NCBI GenBank assembly: GCA_021775315.1
Contig: JAJFIC010000032.1
Coordinates: forward strand, 1 to 64,000
DNA length: 64,000 nucleotides
Origin: Paracoccaceae bacterium
GTDB taxonomy: Bacteria; Pseudomonadota; Alphaproteobacteria; Rhodobacterales; Rhodobacteraceae
Reading direction: 5' to 3'
Numbering within the stretch: the stretch's first letter is position 1; each line of letters opens with the position of its first letter. Shown one piece after another: positions 1 to 9,496 of this stretch. The notes beneath the pieces were generated by a model, which had not been told where the DNA came from, made no database searches, and worked only from the letters and a program-made list of their open reading frames with translations. The translations under genes and the position numbers were made by a program.

Positions 1-420
1 GACCTCAACCAGCCCAATCGCTGGCATCACCCCACGGGCTTTGGCACGCTTGGTTACGGATTGCCCGCGGCCATTGGTGGCAAGATCGGGCTGGGCGACG
101 CGCCTGTGGTGGCGATTGCCGGGGATTACGGGTTTCACTACACCATGCAGGAACTGGGCGTTGCGGTGGAACTGGGTTTAAGCCTGCCGATTATCCTGTG
201 GGACAATGGCAAGCTGAAAGAGATCGAGGATTCGATGTCGCGCGCCCAGATCGCCCCGAACGCGGTGGTGGCCCGCAACCCCGATTTCTGCAAACTGGCC
301 GAAGCTTTTGGTGCAAAATCAACCCGCCCATCGGATTTGGCCCAATTACAAACCGACCTGATCGCCGCACTGGCCGCTGACTGGCCGACATTGATCCACG
401 TCACACCTGAAATCCTTTAA
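1..420 (+). CDS. TPP-dependent enzyme, C-terminal part (cut by window start)
   Basis: The frame is open from base 1 and ends with TAA at 418-420, so only the last 139 residues are present. They match the C-terminal pyrophosphate-binding domain of the acetolactate synthase/benzoylformate decarboxylase family: HPTGFGTLGYGLPAAIG is the usual entry to this domain, followed by VVAIAGDYGF, which sits where the family carries GDGxF of the Mg/TPP motif. A Tyr replaces the Gly of GDG, which occurs in some decarboxylase-like members. No asparagine of the classical GDG-x(24-27)-N motif can be placed with certainty, although DNGKLKEIED lies at about the right distance. Substrate cannot be decided from this fragment. 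The next gene is convergent. Confidence 0.8.
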   Translation, partial: DLNQPNRWHHPTGFGTLGYGLPAAIGGKIGLGDAPVVAIAGDYGFHYTMQELGVAVELGLSLPIILWDNGKLKEIEDSMSRAQIAPNAVVARNPDFCKLAEAFGAKSTRPSDLAQLQTDLIAALAADWPTLIHVTPEIL

Positions 421-601
421 GCCACCCGCTTTGCCTTCTTCTTTTTCCAAATATCCTCGCGCGAAGCGCATATTCGCTTTGGTGATTTGCTGACAGCCAA
501 AGTGCAAGGGGGGCTGTCTGCCCCCCGCGCCAATCGGGTGCTGTGACTTGTGCGCAGCACTTCCCCCCGAGAGTATTTTCGGAACAATGATAGCTGCGGG
601 A
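421..601. repeat. REP-like intergenic repeats between convergent genes
   Basis: The gap between the TPP enzyme and the convergent secreted protein holds two outward-facing copies of a short motif. On the minus strand about 436-462 reads CGAGGATATTTGGAAAAAGA. On the plus strand about 563-590 reads CCGAGAGTATTTTCGGAACA. Between them are G/C-rich hairpin stretches such as GGGGGGCTG...CCCCCC around 507-527. The plus-strand motif recurs at 31243-31276 next to another convergent pair. Repeats of this kind are common in intergenic DNA of Rhodobacterales; calling them REP-like is an inference from the repetition and position. Confidence 0.5.
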
Positions 602-2494
602 TTATTCCCAGCAGGACACTTTCACGGTAAAATCACCCGCCATAAAGGCCAGATCAACGCTGTGCACCGCATCAAAGGCGGTGGATTTGCCAAAGGTCAG
701 GTTCTGTTGCTCTAACAAAGCCATGATTTCCGAAGATTTCAGCGCGAAATTCACATATTCCGGCAACCCGGTTTTTTGCGGCGATTTCATCAAACGCATG
801 CCGATAACGGCACCCCGGTCATCCAGTACCGGGCCGCCGGTATCGCCTTGTTCTAAAAACGCCGAAATGCGGATTTCTGACGGTTTGCCAAGCATGCCGT
901 CAGTGTCCGTCAAAGTGCCATAATTCAGCGTCGCGATTTCCATCACTTCCGGAAAAGAAAAGCCAGCGATGGTGATTTCGCTGCCAAGCTCAGGCGGTTC
1001 TGCAGAAAACAGCGCATAAGATTGCGGTGTAAAGCTGGTAACGGGACGCAGCACAGCCAGCCCCAGATCCTCGTTCTGACTGGTCAGGGCAAGCTCAACG
1101 CCCGTCGCGCCCAGTGTGACCCTTTTACAGCCTTCGATATTGGCCGTATGGGTCAAAACCACACCACTGGCATTAATGAAAAACCCGCTGGCAGAGCGGT
1201 CAGGTTCAGGTGTTTCAAGGCCGCTGGTCAGGTCCATCGGCTGATCGTCGTCTTGTCCGTAGCCCAGGGTTTCGTCCAGCACATATTCCTTAAGCGGGGT
1301 AAAGGAATTGTACATCGCGGTCGCCAAAGGTTGCATTTCCGTGTCTCGCTCGGGTGGCCAGACAAGTGTAAAGCCTTTGACGGTTTTGCGATCGGTCCGC
1401 ACGTAAGAATAGGACACCACGTCGTCATTGCGGCCAGACAAAACGAACCAGTCGCGCTTGCGCACGCGGTAGCCTTCTGCCGGGATGAAATCAAAGGTTT
1501 CCATGATGTCATAAAGGCTGGCCAGCATGGCGCGTCCACCTTCCTGACTTATCAGCATCATCCGCACGCCGCTGTCACTTTTGGCTTTGTAATGCACGAA
1601 CGGGGGTTCAAACCGTTCAAACTTGACCAGTTTTGACGGATAGTCAATTTGCACACCGGCATCGAGATCACGCAACTCGCCAAGGCCAAGAACGCCAATG
1701 ATGTCGTCATAGCGTTTTTGCAAAAGTGCCAACTGGCCTTCGGTCAGAAACCCGGTATCTTCATATCCCTCGCGTTCCTGAAAATCCTTGATCGCTTTTC
1801 TGGTGCCGCGTCCGTAAGAGCCGTCAATGGCGCTTTCGTAGTCGCCGGTCCAGACCATGTAGGTCTGGTATTCCTTTTTTTGATCGCGCGTCCATGTCCG
1901 TTCCAGTTTCTTGGTGGCGTTCAGATCCTCATCCGGGATCGGCCCGACCGGGGTTTCCTCAACAACCGGAGTCGTGGTGGCAACAGTTGTGACCTCTGCG
2001 GTCGTGTCGTTGGTGGCGGGTTCTTCGACCACGACAGCAGGTTCTTCCACAACAGCAACGGGTTCCTCCACCACAACGGGATCGGAAACTGCGGCGGTCT
2101 CTGTGCCGGTATTGGCGGCCAGTGGCCAAAGTTGCGCCCGGAAGGTCGCGCCATCCGACAGGAAACTGTCATTCGGAATCAGATTGCCCGCTTTGAGGCG
2201 GGCCAGTTCATCTGCGGCTTCAACCTGGCTCATCGGGCCGATTGCCAATGCGTACCAGCCGGATGTGGTCTGAAAGGCGTGGGTGTCGGCAAAGCTGCGG
2301 GCAAAAAACTGCGCCCGCTCTTTGGTTTCGCGAATGTTATCTTTAGATTCGATCTGAATCCAGAACCTGCCCTCGGTTTGCGCTGCGACAGGGGCAGCCA
2401 GCACAGTCAGGCTTAATGCAACCAACGCAGATACGGAAAAAAGAAACTTCGCCAAAAACTTAAGAACATTTTGATTTATTGTCACGCTGGGCAC
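602..2494 (-). CDS. Secreted SPOR-like / peptidoglycan-binding / trypsin-fold protein, probable pseudoprotease
   Basis: 630 residues. There is an N-terminal signal peptide (hydrophobic to about residue 38, ending VAAQ). Residues 40-120 resemble a SPOR-type domain. A low-complexity Val/Glu/Pro/Thr linker spans about 130-190. A peptidoglycan-binding_1-like repeat follows at about 205-265 (DYESAIDGSYGRGTRKAIKDFQ). The C-terminal third has the layout of a trypsin-like (DegP/S1) domain: GVVLTHTANIEGC, NEDLGLAVLR with Asp476, and QGDTGGPV. The serine of GDSGGP is Thr552, and the His position of LTNAHVV aligns with Ala451 (the only nearby His is H449, two residues early). It therefore probably binds rather than cuts. 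It should act in the periplasm at the cell wall. It stands alone, convergent to the TPP enzyme and divergent from glyQ. Confidence 0.8.
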   Translation of the reverse strand: MPSVTINQNVLKFLAKFLFSVSALVALSLTVLAAPVAAQTEGRFWIQIESKDNIRETKERAQFFARSFADTHAFQTTSGWYALAIGPMSQVEAADELARLKAGNLIPNDSFLSDGATFRAQLWPLAANTGTETAAVSDPVVVEEPVAVVEEPAVVVEEPATNDTTAEVTTVATTTPVVEETPVGPIPDEDLNATKKLERTWTRDQKKEYQTYMVWTGDYESAIDGSYGRGTRKAIKDFQEREGYEDTGFLTEGQLALLQKRYDDIIGVLGLGELRDLDAGVQIDYPSKLVKFERFEPPFVHYKAKSDSGVRMMLISQEGGRAMLASLYDIMETFDFIPAEGYRVRKRDWFVLSGRNDDVVSYSYVRTDRKTVKGFTLVWPPERDTEMQPLATAMYNSFTPLKEYVLDETLGYGQDDDQPMDLTSGLETPEPDRSASGFFINASGVVLTHTANIEGCKRVTLGATGVELALTSQNEDLGLAVLRPVTSFTPQSYALFSAEPPELGSEITIAGFSFPEVMEIATLNYGTLTDTDGMLGKPSEIRISAFLEQGDTGGPVLDDRGAVIGMRLMKSPQKTGLPEYVNFALKSSEIMALLEQQNLTFGKSTAFDAVHSVDLAFMAGDFTVKVSCWE

Positions 2495-2659
2495 CTTAAT
2501 AGACTCATCTGTTTACATTGTTGCGCAAGATTACCAAATCCTACGCCAATTGCACCCCTTACATTTGCTGAGGGCAATTGACCCTTACCGCCCTGTTGCC
2601 TATTGAGAACGCGCAATCAGGACAGACGTGCCGTAAGGCAGGCATCGAAGGACAAGATC

Positions 2660-3586
2660 ATGGCCAACGCCACCAAACCGACATGTTTTCAGGAGGTGAT
2701 CCTGAACCTGCAATCTTATTGGGCCTCCAAAGGCTGTGCGGTGTTGCAACCTTATGATATGGAGGTCGGGGCCGGTACCTTTCATCCGGCGACAACGCTA
2801 CGCTCGCTTGGCTCTAAACCCTGGGCTGCGGCCTATGTGCAACCGTCGCGCCGTCCGACCGATGGGCGATACGGCGAAAACCCAAACCGGTTGCAGCATT
2901 ATTATCAGTTTCAGGTGCTGATCAAACCCAGCCCACCGGATTTACAGGCGCTTTACCTCGGCTCGTTGGCGGCGATTGGCATTGACATGGATCTGCATGA
3001 CATTCGCTTTGTCGAAGACGATTGGGAAAGCCCGACATTGGGCGCGTGGGGTCTGGGCTGGGAGGTTTGGTGCGACGGCATGGAAGTCAGCCAGTTCACC
3101 TATTTCCAACAGGTCGGCGGTCATGATTGCCATCCGGTTTCCGGCGAATTGACTTATGGGCTGGAACGGCTGGCGATGTATGTGCTGGGCGTGGATCACG
3201 TCATGGACATGCCCTTTAACGCACCGGATGCCCCAATCGCGATGTCTTATGGTGATGTTTTTCGTCAGGCCGAGGAAGAATACTCACGCTATAACTTCGA
3301 TATCGCCAACACTGACGCGCTGCTGTCGCATTTTGTCGATGCCGAAGCCGAATGTCAGGCCATTTTGGACCATCCCCGGCTTGATCCGAAAACCGGCAAA
3401 ACCATTGTCATGGCGCAACCGGCCTATGACCAGTGCATCAAGGCCAGCCATCTGTTTAACCTGCTTGATGCGCGCGGCGTTATTTCGGTCACCGAACGGC
3501 AGGCCTATATCGGCCGGGTGCGCACGCTGGCAAAACTGTGTGCTGACGCATTTGTCGCGACCGAAGCTGCCGGAGGTGCGGCATGA
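2660..3586 (+). CDS. glyQ: Glycyl-tRNA synthetase alpha subunit
   Basis: 308 residues. It is the catalytic subunit of the alpha2beta2 bacterial GlyRS, which charges tRNA-Gly. The sequence is typical from the first helix onward ([43 protein letters not shown]), with the [22 protein letters not shown] stretch and the [12 protein letters not shown] motif of class II synthetases. The start at ATG 2660 is chosen over an upstream in-frame start because GAAGGA lies just before it and homologues begin a few residues before this conserved block. The stop overlaps the next start by four bases (ATGA), indicating translational coupling within a glyQ-anchored protein-glyS operon. Confidence 0.97.
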   Translation: MANATKPTCFQEVILNLQSYWASKGCAVLQPYDMEVGAGTFHPATTLRSLGSKPWAAAYVQPSRRPTDGRYGENPNRLQHYYQFQVLIKPSPPDLQALYLGSLAAIGIDMDLHDIRFVEDDWESPTLGAWGLGWEVWCDGMEVSQFTYFQQVGGHDCHPVSGELTYGLERLAMYVLGVDHVMDMPFNAPDAPIAMSYGDVFRQAEEEYSRYNFDIANTDALLSHFVDAEAECQAILDHPRLDPKTGKTIVMAQPAYDQCIKASHLFNLLDARGVISVTERQAYIGRVRTLAKLCADAFVATEAAGGAA

Positions 3587-4461
3587 GCGGGCGTCTGCTG
3601 GTTAGTCTTTTGCTGGGCGTGACCGTCATATTCGGCGGCGTGTTGTGGTATTTCCAGAACTACGCCTTTTATGAACAGGTAACACTGGTTGAGCCGATCA
3701 CGCCGCAGGTGGAAATGCCCCAACCGACCAGCGTGGTTGAGCCAGCAGGACAGGACGAGGGCGCAAGCATAGCCACCTCGACCACCAGCAATGACGCGCC
3801 AAAACCGGCAGTACCGGGTACGCTCGGCGATGTTGCCTCCGCCGCAGAACCAGAAGTTGACACCGAAACGCTGGCAAAACCCGGCACCGGTGGTCAATCC
3901 CCCGCGACTAATGCACCCGCAGAGGCGCCCGCCGTGGTGATCCCGGCGGCCAAAGTTGACGGCACAACCCCGATTGATCCGGACGCCGCCAACGCCGCTG
4001 AATTGCCCGAAGCGCAGGACAACATCAAAACTGCAGCGCTTTCAAGCGCGACCACCATTCGCATGACGCGCGTTTGGGACAATCTGCCCGAGGTGCTGTC
4101 GGTTGAAAATTTCCAAGGCATTGACGCCAATACCAGCCCGCTGAAATTCAAAGGCTGCTTTTCGGTCAGCCATTCGATCCCGATGATGACGGAAACCTAT
4201 GTGGTTTACGACAACCCGACGCCTCTTAAGGCCCCGATTTGGTTTCACTGCTATCGCCACAAACGCCTGTCGCAAGACATTGAATCAGGCGAGGCCGTGG
4301 CCTTTCTTGGCGAAGCGAACATCACCTACGGCATCGACCGCGTGATCGCCGTTTATGGCGACGGACGGGCCTATGTCTGGCACCAGATCAACCATTGTGG
4401 CAGGGCGGCCTTTGCCGGCGAAGACCTGCCAACGGGCTGCCCGCCCAAAGCTGAAAGATAA
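3583..4461 (+). CDS. Membrane-anchored protein between glyQ and glyS (DUF6446-like)
   Basis: 292 residues. A single N-terminal membrane segment (about residues 5-25, [20 protein letters not shown]) with a short cytoplasmic tip suggests a periplasm-facing anchored protein. A Pro/Ala/Thr-rich linker occupies roughly 35-155. The C-terminal domain (about 160-290) contains [41 protein letters not shown] and a final PTGCPP; its cysteines could form disulfides. The gene overlaps glyQ by four bases and ends two bases before glyS, so it is co-translated with both synthetase subunits. An uncharacterised protein in this slot is a Rhodobacterales trait and I believe it belongs to the DUF6446 family (from memory). 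The role is unknown, and why an envelope protein is embedded in a synthetase operon is unexplained. Confidence 0.8.
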   Translation: MSGRLLVSLLLGVTVIFGGVLWYFQNYAFYEQVTLVEPITPQVEMPQPTSVVEPAGQDEGASIATSTTSNDAPKPAVPGTLGDVASAAEPEVDTETLAKPGTGGQSPATNAPAEAPAVVIPAAKVDGTTPIDPDAANAAELPEAQDNIKTAALSSATTIRMTRVWDNLPEVLSVENFQGIDANTSPLKFKGCFSVSHSIPMMTETYVVYDNPTPLKAPIWFHCYRHKRLSQDIESGEAVAFLGEANITYGIDRVIAVYGDGRAYVWHQINHCGRAAFAGEDLPTGCPPKAER

Positions 4462-4463
4462 TT

Positions 4464-6593
4464 ATGCCCGATTTGCTGCTTGAACTGTTTTCCGAGGAAA
4501 TCCCGGCCCGCATGCAGGCGCGCGCCTGTGCGGACCTCAAAAAACTGGTGACCGAAGGTCTGGTTGCCGCCGGGATCACCTATCAGGACGCCGCCGCTTT
4601 TGCCACGCCACGCCGTCTGTGCCTTAGCGTGTCGGGTGTGCTTGCACTGGCACCGGATCAACGCGAAGAACGCAAAGGGCCGCGCGTTGACGCGCCCGAA
4701 CAGGCGATTGCCGGGTTTCTACGCGGCGCTGGTGTGGCGCGTGAGGATTTGCAGGTTCGTGATGACAAAAAAGGTCAAGTTTACGTCGCCATCATCGAAA
4801 AACCGGGCCGTGCAGCCGCCGAAGTGGTGGCCGAGGTGGTCGAGGCAACCTTGCGCAATTTCCCCTGGCCGAAATCCATGCGCTGGGGCACCGGCAGCCT
4901 GCGTTGGGTGCGCCCGCTGCATTCGATCCTGTGTCTTTTGCATGACGAGGTCGGGGCGCATGTCGTCCCCGTTACGCTCGACGACATTCCATGCGGCGAC
5001 ACGACCGAAGGTCACAGGTTCATGGGAACCGGCCGGTTCAGCGTCACCTCGTTTGAGGATTACACCGCAAAGCTGAAGCGTGAAAAGGTCATCCTGAACG
5101 CTGACGAGCGCGCCGATCATATCTGGATCGAGGCGCATAATATGGCGTTCGCGCAAGGTCTGGAAGTGGTCGAAGACAAGGGCCTGCTGGCCGAGGTCGC
5201 TGGTCTGGTCGAATGGCCCGTGGTGCTGATGGGCGATATTGCTGACGATTTTATGGGCCTGCCGCCCGAGGTTTTGCAGACCAGCATGCGGGAACACCAG
5301 AAATTCTTTTCCGTGCGTAATCCCAAAACCGGGCGCATCGAAAAATTCGTGACTGTGGCCAATCGCGAAACCGTTGATAACGGTGCGGCCATTCTGGCGG
5401 GCAACCAAAAGGTGCTGTTTGCGCGGCTGTCAGACGCCAAGTTCTTTTGGGAAAACGATTTGCGCACGATCGGCTCAATCGGCATGACCGGTATGGCCAA
5501 GTCGCTGGAAAACGTGACGTTCCACAACAAGCTTGGCAGTCAGGCCGAGCGCGTTGAACGTATCGCAGCATTGGCAACAGAAATTGCGCCTTTGGTCGGC
5601 GCGAAACCCGAATTGGCGGCTGAGGCTGCGCGCATCGCCAAGGCCGATCTGGCGTCCGAGATGGTCTATGAATTCCCGGAATTGCAAGGCATCATGGGCC
5701 GGTATTACGCCAAGGCGGCGGGCCATGATGACGGCGTGCCGGAAGCCTGCGAAGAACATTATTCACCCCTTGGCCCGACCGACGATGTGCCAACCGCCCC
5801 GATCTCGGTCGCTGTGGCCTTGGCCGACAAGATCGACACGTTGACCGGGTTCTGGGCGATTGATGAGAAACCAACAGGGAGCAAAGATCCGTTTGCGTTA
5901 AGGCGGGCGGCGCTGGGGGTTATTCGGTTGGTTTTGGATAATGAGGTTCGGGTTGAACTGATTCAGAATCTTAATCTTGGAATATTGGTCAATCGCGAAG
6001 CCATAGCGGACCAAAATTCTAAAGGTCAGGGAATGACAGCGGTTGATACTGACCCCAAATGGGCTGTCGAGGACCTCCTTTCCTTCTTCCACGACCGCCT
6101 AAAGGTCCACCTGCGCGACCAGGGCATCCGCCACGATATCATCGACGCTTGCCTCGCTATGCCGGGCAACGACGACCTCGTCCTGTTGGTCAACCGCGCC
6201 ACGGCCCTGTCGGATTTCCTGAAAACCGACGATGGTGAAAACCTGTTGCAGGGGTTCAAGCGCGCCAACAACATTCTGGCGGCTGAGGAAAAGAAAGACG
6301 GCGTATCTTATGAGGGAACGCCTGAGCTTCGCTTTGCCGAAGGCCCCAGCGAAAAGGCCCTGTTTGCCGCGCTAGACACCGCCGAAAACCTGATTGGTCC
6401 CGCGATCAAGGCCGAAGATTTCGCCGCCGCCATGTCCGCAATGGCCGACCTGCGCACCCCGATTGATGGATTTTTCACCGATGTGCAGGTGAATACCGAC
6501 GCCCAGATCACGCGGCGCAACCGTTTGTGCCTGCTCAACCGTATCCGCGACGTGATGGATCGTGTCGCCAAGTTCAGCCTGATCGAAGGCTGA
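4464..6593 (+). CDS. glyS: Glycyl-tRNA synthetase beta subunit
   Basis: 709 residues, normal length for GlyS, the tRNA-binding partner of GlyQ. The opening MPDLLLELFSEEIPARMQ is diagnostic. Other recognisable blocks are TPRRLCL, PKSMRWG..LRWVRPLH, LPPEVLQTSMREHQKFFSV, the ANRET and GNQKVLFARLSDAKFFWENDL stretches, the ADLASEMVYEFPELQGIMGRYYA block and the C-terminal anticodon-binding DALR-like region with NRLCLLNRIRDVMDRVA. The start ATG lies two bases after the stop of the anchored protein. Third gene of the operon; a PPDK-like gene follows on the same strand after about 120 bases. Confidence 0.97.
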   Translation: MPDLLLELFSEEIPARMQARACADLKKLVTEGLVAAGITYQDAAAFATPRRLCLSVSGVLALAPDQREERKGPRVDAPEQAIAGFLRGAGVAREDLQVRDDKKGQVYVAIIEKPGRAAAEVVAEVVEATLRNFPWPKSMRWGTGSLRWVRPLHSILCLLHDEVGAHVVPVTLDDIPCGDTTEGHRFMGTGRFSVTSFEDYTAKLKREKVILNADERADHIWIEAHNMAFAQGLEVVEDKGLLAEVAGLVEWPVVLMGDIADDFMGLPPEVLQTSMREHQKFFSVRNPKTGRIEKFVTVANRETVDNGAAILAGNQKVLFARLSDAKFFWENDLRTIGSIGMTGMAKSLENVTFHNKLGSQAERVERIAALATEIAPLVGAKPELAAEAARIAKADLASEMVYEFPELQGIMGRYYAKAAGHDDGVPEACEEHYSPLGPTDDVPTAPISVAVALADKIDTLTGFWAIDEKPTGSKDPFALRRAALGVIRLVLDNEVRVELIQNLNLGILVNREAIADQNSKGQGMTAVDTDPKWAVEDLLSFFHDRLKVHLRDQGIRHDIIDACLAMPGNDDLVLLVNRATALSDFLKTDDGENLLQGFKRANNILAAEEKKDGVSYEGTPELRFAEGPSEKALFAALDTAENLIGPAIKAEDFAAAMSAMADLRTPIDGFFTDVQVNTDAQITRRNRLCLLNRIRDVMDRVAKFSLIEG

Positions 6594-6714
6594 TCCGCAG
6601 GCCTGACTTGGCACCAAAGCGGCGCAACAGCGCCCGGTTATATGCCGCAGCGCAGCAAAATGACTTGCCAGCGCGAGGTTTCCCTCTATTCTGACGCCAA
6701 ATCAAGAGGGACAA

Positions 6715-9285
6715 ATGCCTAAGCACGCGCAAATTCAAAGGCTTGGCAAAGATGCCGAGGTTCCAGCCGCCCTTTACGGCGCGCGCGCCTCGCGACTGGC
6801 AAAGCTGCGTGCGCTGGGTTTGCCCGTGCCGCTTGCCTATGCGGTTTCTGTGCCAACGGTGCAGGGCATTGCGGCGGGCCACATCCCGGATTTGGCGCAA
6901 TTACTGGCGCATTTTGGCGAGCGCGGCATCCTTTCGGTACGCTCAAGCCCGGTTGAACGCGAATGGGGCGGGCCTGAAACCCTGCTGAATATCGGTCTGA
7001 ATGACAACATCCACGCCAATCTGCGCCACCGTCTGGGTGATGAAGCGGCCAACGCGCTTTATTGTCGGTTTGTTCAGGATTATTCGATACATGTTGCCCG
7101 ACTGGATGGTGAGGCATTTGACGGCTTAAGCGACGAAGCCTGTGGTCGCGCGGAGTCCCTACAGGCCGCCTTGGCGATCTACGAAAGCGAAATGGACGAG
7201 CGGTTTCCGCAAGATCCGGTGGTTCAGCTTGGCCATGTTCTGCGCTCAATGGCGCGGGCTTGGGAAGGCACGACCGCCCGGATATTGCGACAGGCGCGCG
7301 GTGCGCCGTCTGATGCTGGCCTTGGCCTGATCGTGCAGCGCATGGCCATCGGGCTTGGCGCGGGCGAAAGTGGCGCGGGCCTTGTGCAATTCGTCAAGCC
7401 TTCGACGGGTGAAACCGCCGTTCGGGGTCGATATTTGCCAAAGGGTCAGGGGCGCGACGCGATGCTGGCTGGCCGCGTGGCGTCTTATATCACGTCTGAC
7501 AAACGCGGCGTATCGCTTGAGGATGTCAATCCCGGTGCGTTGGCTGATCTGCGCAAATACGGCGAAATTGCCCGCATGGGCTGCCATGATGCTTTGCGGT
7601 TTGAGTTCACCATCGAAAGCGGCAAGGTTTGGTTGCTGGACGCGGCCCCTGCGGCGCGCTCGCCTCGGGCAGCGGTGCAAATCGCGGTTGATCTGGCGGG
7701 TGACGGTGCGATCAGTCGGAAATCCGCGCTGCTCAGGGTCGAGCCGCGCAATCTGCAACAATTGCTGCATCCACAGATTGATCCCGAAGCCCCGGCTGAC
7801 GTGTTTGCCAAAGGGCTGGCCGCCAGCCCCGGTGCCGCTTCTGGCAGGATCGTGTTTTCTGCCACCGCCGCGCAAGCAAGTGCTGCACGTGAAGAGCCGT
7901 CCATCTTAGTACGTCACGAAACGACGCCCGAAGATATCCGGGGCATGCATTCTGCCAATGGGGTGCTGACAGAACGCGGTGGCATGACCAGCCACGCCGC
8001 CGTGATTGCGCGCGGTCTGGGCCTGCCATGCGTGGTAGGTGCGTCTGGTATTCGCTTGAATTTCCGCAATAAAACCCTAACCACCGCCGACGGGAAGGTA
8101 TTTTCAGAAGGCGACGTGATCACTGTCGACGGCACCAATGGTGTGGCCATGATCGGCGAGGTCGGCATGGTGCGCCCTGATCTTGACGGCGCATTCGCGA
8201 CGTTGATGGATTGGGCACATGAGTTTTGTGACATCGACATTCGTGCAAACGCGGACACCCCCAGCGACGCGCGCATGGCGCGGGTGTTTGGCGCGACGGG
8301 CATCGGCCTGTGCCGGACGGAACACATGTTCTTTCAGGAAGACCGCCTGACGGTAATGCGCGAAATGATCTTTGCGGATGAAGTCGCGGACCGGCGCGCC
8401 GCCCTTGATCGCCTGTTGCCGATGCAACGCAGCGATTTCACCGAGTTGTTTGAGATTATGCAAGGCATGCCCGTCTGCATCCGCCTGTTTGACCCGCCGC
8501 TGCACGAGTTTTTGCCGCATTCCCGCGAGGCCATGCAGGAATTGGCCGAAGCGATGGATTTGCCGGTCAGTCAGGTGATCGCGCGGGCCGAAGATCTGGC
8601 CGAGTTCAACCCCATGCTTGGTATGCGCGGCGTGCGTTTGGGCATCGTAATGCCCGAGATTTACGAAATGCAGGCGCGCGCGATTTTTGAGGCCACCGTC
8701 AAGGGCAGCCAAAGCGGCGAACCTGTGGTGCCTGAAATTATGATCCCGCTGGTGTCCGCCTCGCGCGAGGTGGAACTGGTCAAGGCGCGCCTTGATGCGG
8801 TTGCCAGCGAAGTGCAGATCGAAACCGGGGTGAAATTTACTTACCGGCTAGGGGCGATGGTCGAAACGCCGCGCGCGGCTTTGCGGGCAGGCGAACTTGC
8901 CGCCAATTCGGCCTTTTTAAGTTTTGGCACCAATGATTTGACGCAGATGACCTATGGCCTCAGCCGCGATGACGCCGGACGGTTCATGTCGGCCTATGTC
9001 AACCTTGAGGTTTTCCCCGAAGATCCGTTCCACACCTTGGATGTGGATGGGGTTGGCGAACTGCTGTTGCTGGCGTCTGAAAGGGGTCGTGCGGCCAATC
9101 CGGATGTGGTTCTTTCTGTCTGTGGCGAACACGGCGGCGACCCTGCCTCGATCGGGTTTTGCCGTGACGCAGGGTTTGATTATGTGTCCTGCTCGCCGTT
9201 CCGGGTGCCGATCGCCTATCTGGCGGCGGCCCAGTCTGCGGTCGAGGGAACCAACAAAAAGACCGAAGATTTAGTGGTTACCTGA
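6715..9285 (+). CDS. Pyruvate phosphate dikinase-like PEP-utilising enzyme
   Basis: 856 residues in the PPDK domain order: N-terminal ATP-grasp, swivelling phosphohistidine domain, C-terminal PEP/pyruvate TIM barrel. The phosphohistidine motif GGMTSHAAVIARGLG is intact (His427). The barrel keeps GIGLCRTEHMFF, NPMLGMRGVRLG, FGTNDLTQMTYGLSRDD and the catalytic-cysteine loop CGEHGGDP (Cys803). The ATP-grasp domain is weaker: the Lys of GGKGANL aligns with Arg24, and the QTR following the FTI-GKLWML strand is replaced around D309 by DAAPA. Genuine PPDK converts pyruvate, ATP and Pi to PEP. This protein may have altered or lost ATP dependence, which is an inference from those residues. The start ATG is preceded by GAGGGAC. 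It follows glyS, an arrangement I recall from other Rhodobacterales. Confidence 0.85.
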   Translation: MPKHAQIQRLGKDAEVPAALYGARASRLAKLRALGLPVPLAYAVSVPTVQGIAAGHIPDLAQLLAHFGERGILSVRSSPVEREWGGPETLLNIGLNDNIHANLRHRLGDEAANALYCRFVQDYSIHVARLDGEAFDGLSDEACGRAESLQAALAIYESEMDERFPQDPVVQLGHVLRSMARAWEGTTARILRQARGAPSDAGLGLIVQRMAIGLGAGESGAGLVQFVKPSTGETAVRGRYLPKGQGRDAMLAGRVASYITSDKRGVSLEDVNPGALADLRKYGEIARMGCHDALRFEFTIESGKVWLLDAAPAARSPRAAVQIAVDLAGDGAISRKSALLRVEPRNLQQLLHPQIDPEAPADVFAKGLAASPGAASGRIVFSATAAQASAAREEPSILVRHETTPEDIRGMHSANGVLTERGGMTSHAAVIARGLGLPCVVGASGIRLNFRNKTLTTADGKVFSEGDVITVDGTNGVAMIGEVGMVRPDLDGAFATLMDWAHEFCDIDIRANADTPSDARMARVFGATGIGLCRTEHMFFQEDRLTVMREMIFADEVADRRAALDRLLPMQRSDFTELFEIMQGMPVCIRLFDPPLHEFLPHSREAMQELAEAMDLPVSQVIARAEDLAEFNPMLGMRGVRLGIVMPEIYEMQARAIFEATVKGSQSGEPVVPEIMIPLVSASREVELVKARLDAVASEVQIETGVKFTYRLGAMVETPRAALRAGELAANSAFLSFGTNDLTQMTYGLSRDDAGRFMSAYVNLEVFPEDPFHTLDVDGVGELLLLASERGRAANPDVVLSVCGEHGGDPASIGFCRDAGFDYVSCSPFRVPIAYLAAAQSAVEGTNKKTEDLVVT

Positions 9286-9300
9286 GCTTGAGCCACTAAA
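9270..9300 (+). other. Stem-loop spanning the end of the PPDK-like gene
   Basis: TTTAGTGG (9270-9277) and CCACTAAA (9293-9300) form a perfect 8-bp stem enclosing the stop codon. No long U-tract follows, so this may be an mRNA-stabilising 3' hairpin rather than an intrinsic terminator. Confidence 0.35.
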
Positions 9301-9496
9301 TACCTGTAAAAACAGTGTTATTTCGATTGGTGACGACTCAGGTTTACGCCCGGATTGTCGCCAATTTCGAAACGGATTGTTGCCGTTTCGACACAAAATT
9401 CCACTGGACAATCGCCCCAGCCTATCTATTCCGGCATGGAATCTGTATTTCGGTCTTTCAACGGGACTGAATAATTGTAATCTTGAGGTGGGGCCG

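Noticed and set aside
1022-2416. Long plus-strand frames opposite the secreted pseudoprotease
   Set aside because: They mirror the minus-strand gene, have no RBS or family features, and the Thr/Ser/Val-rich one is simply the complement of the Val/Glu/Pro linker.
4719-5408. 229-codon minus-strand frame inside glyS
   Set aside because: glyS is unequivocal across this stretch; the opposite frame has no start signal or recognisable domain.
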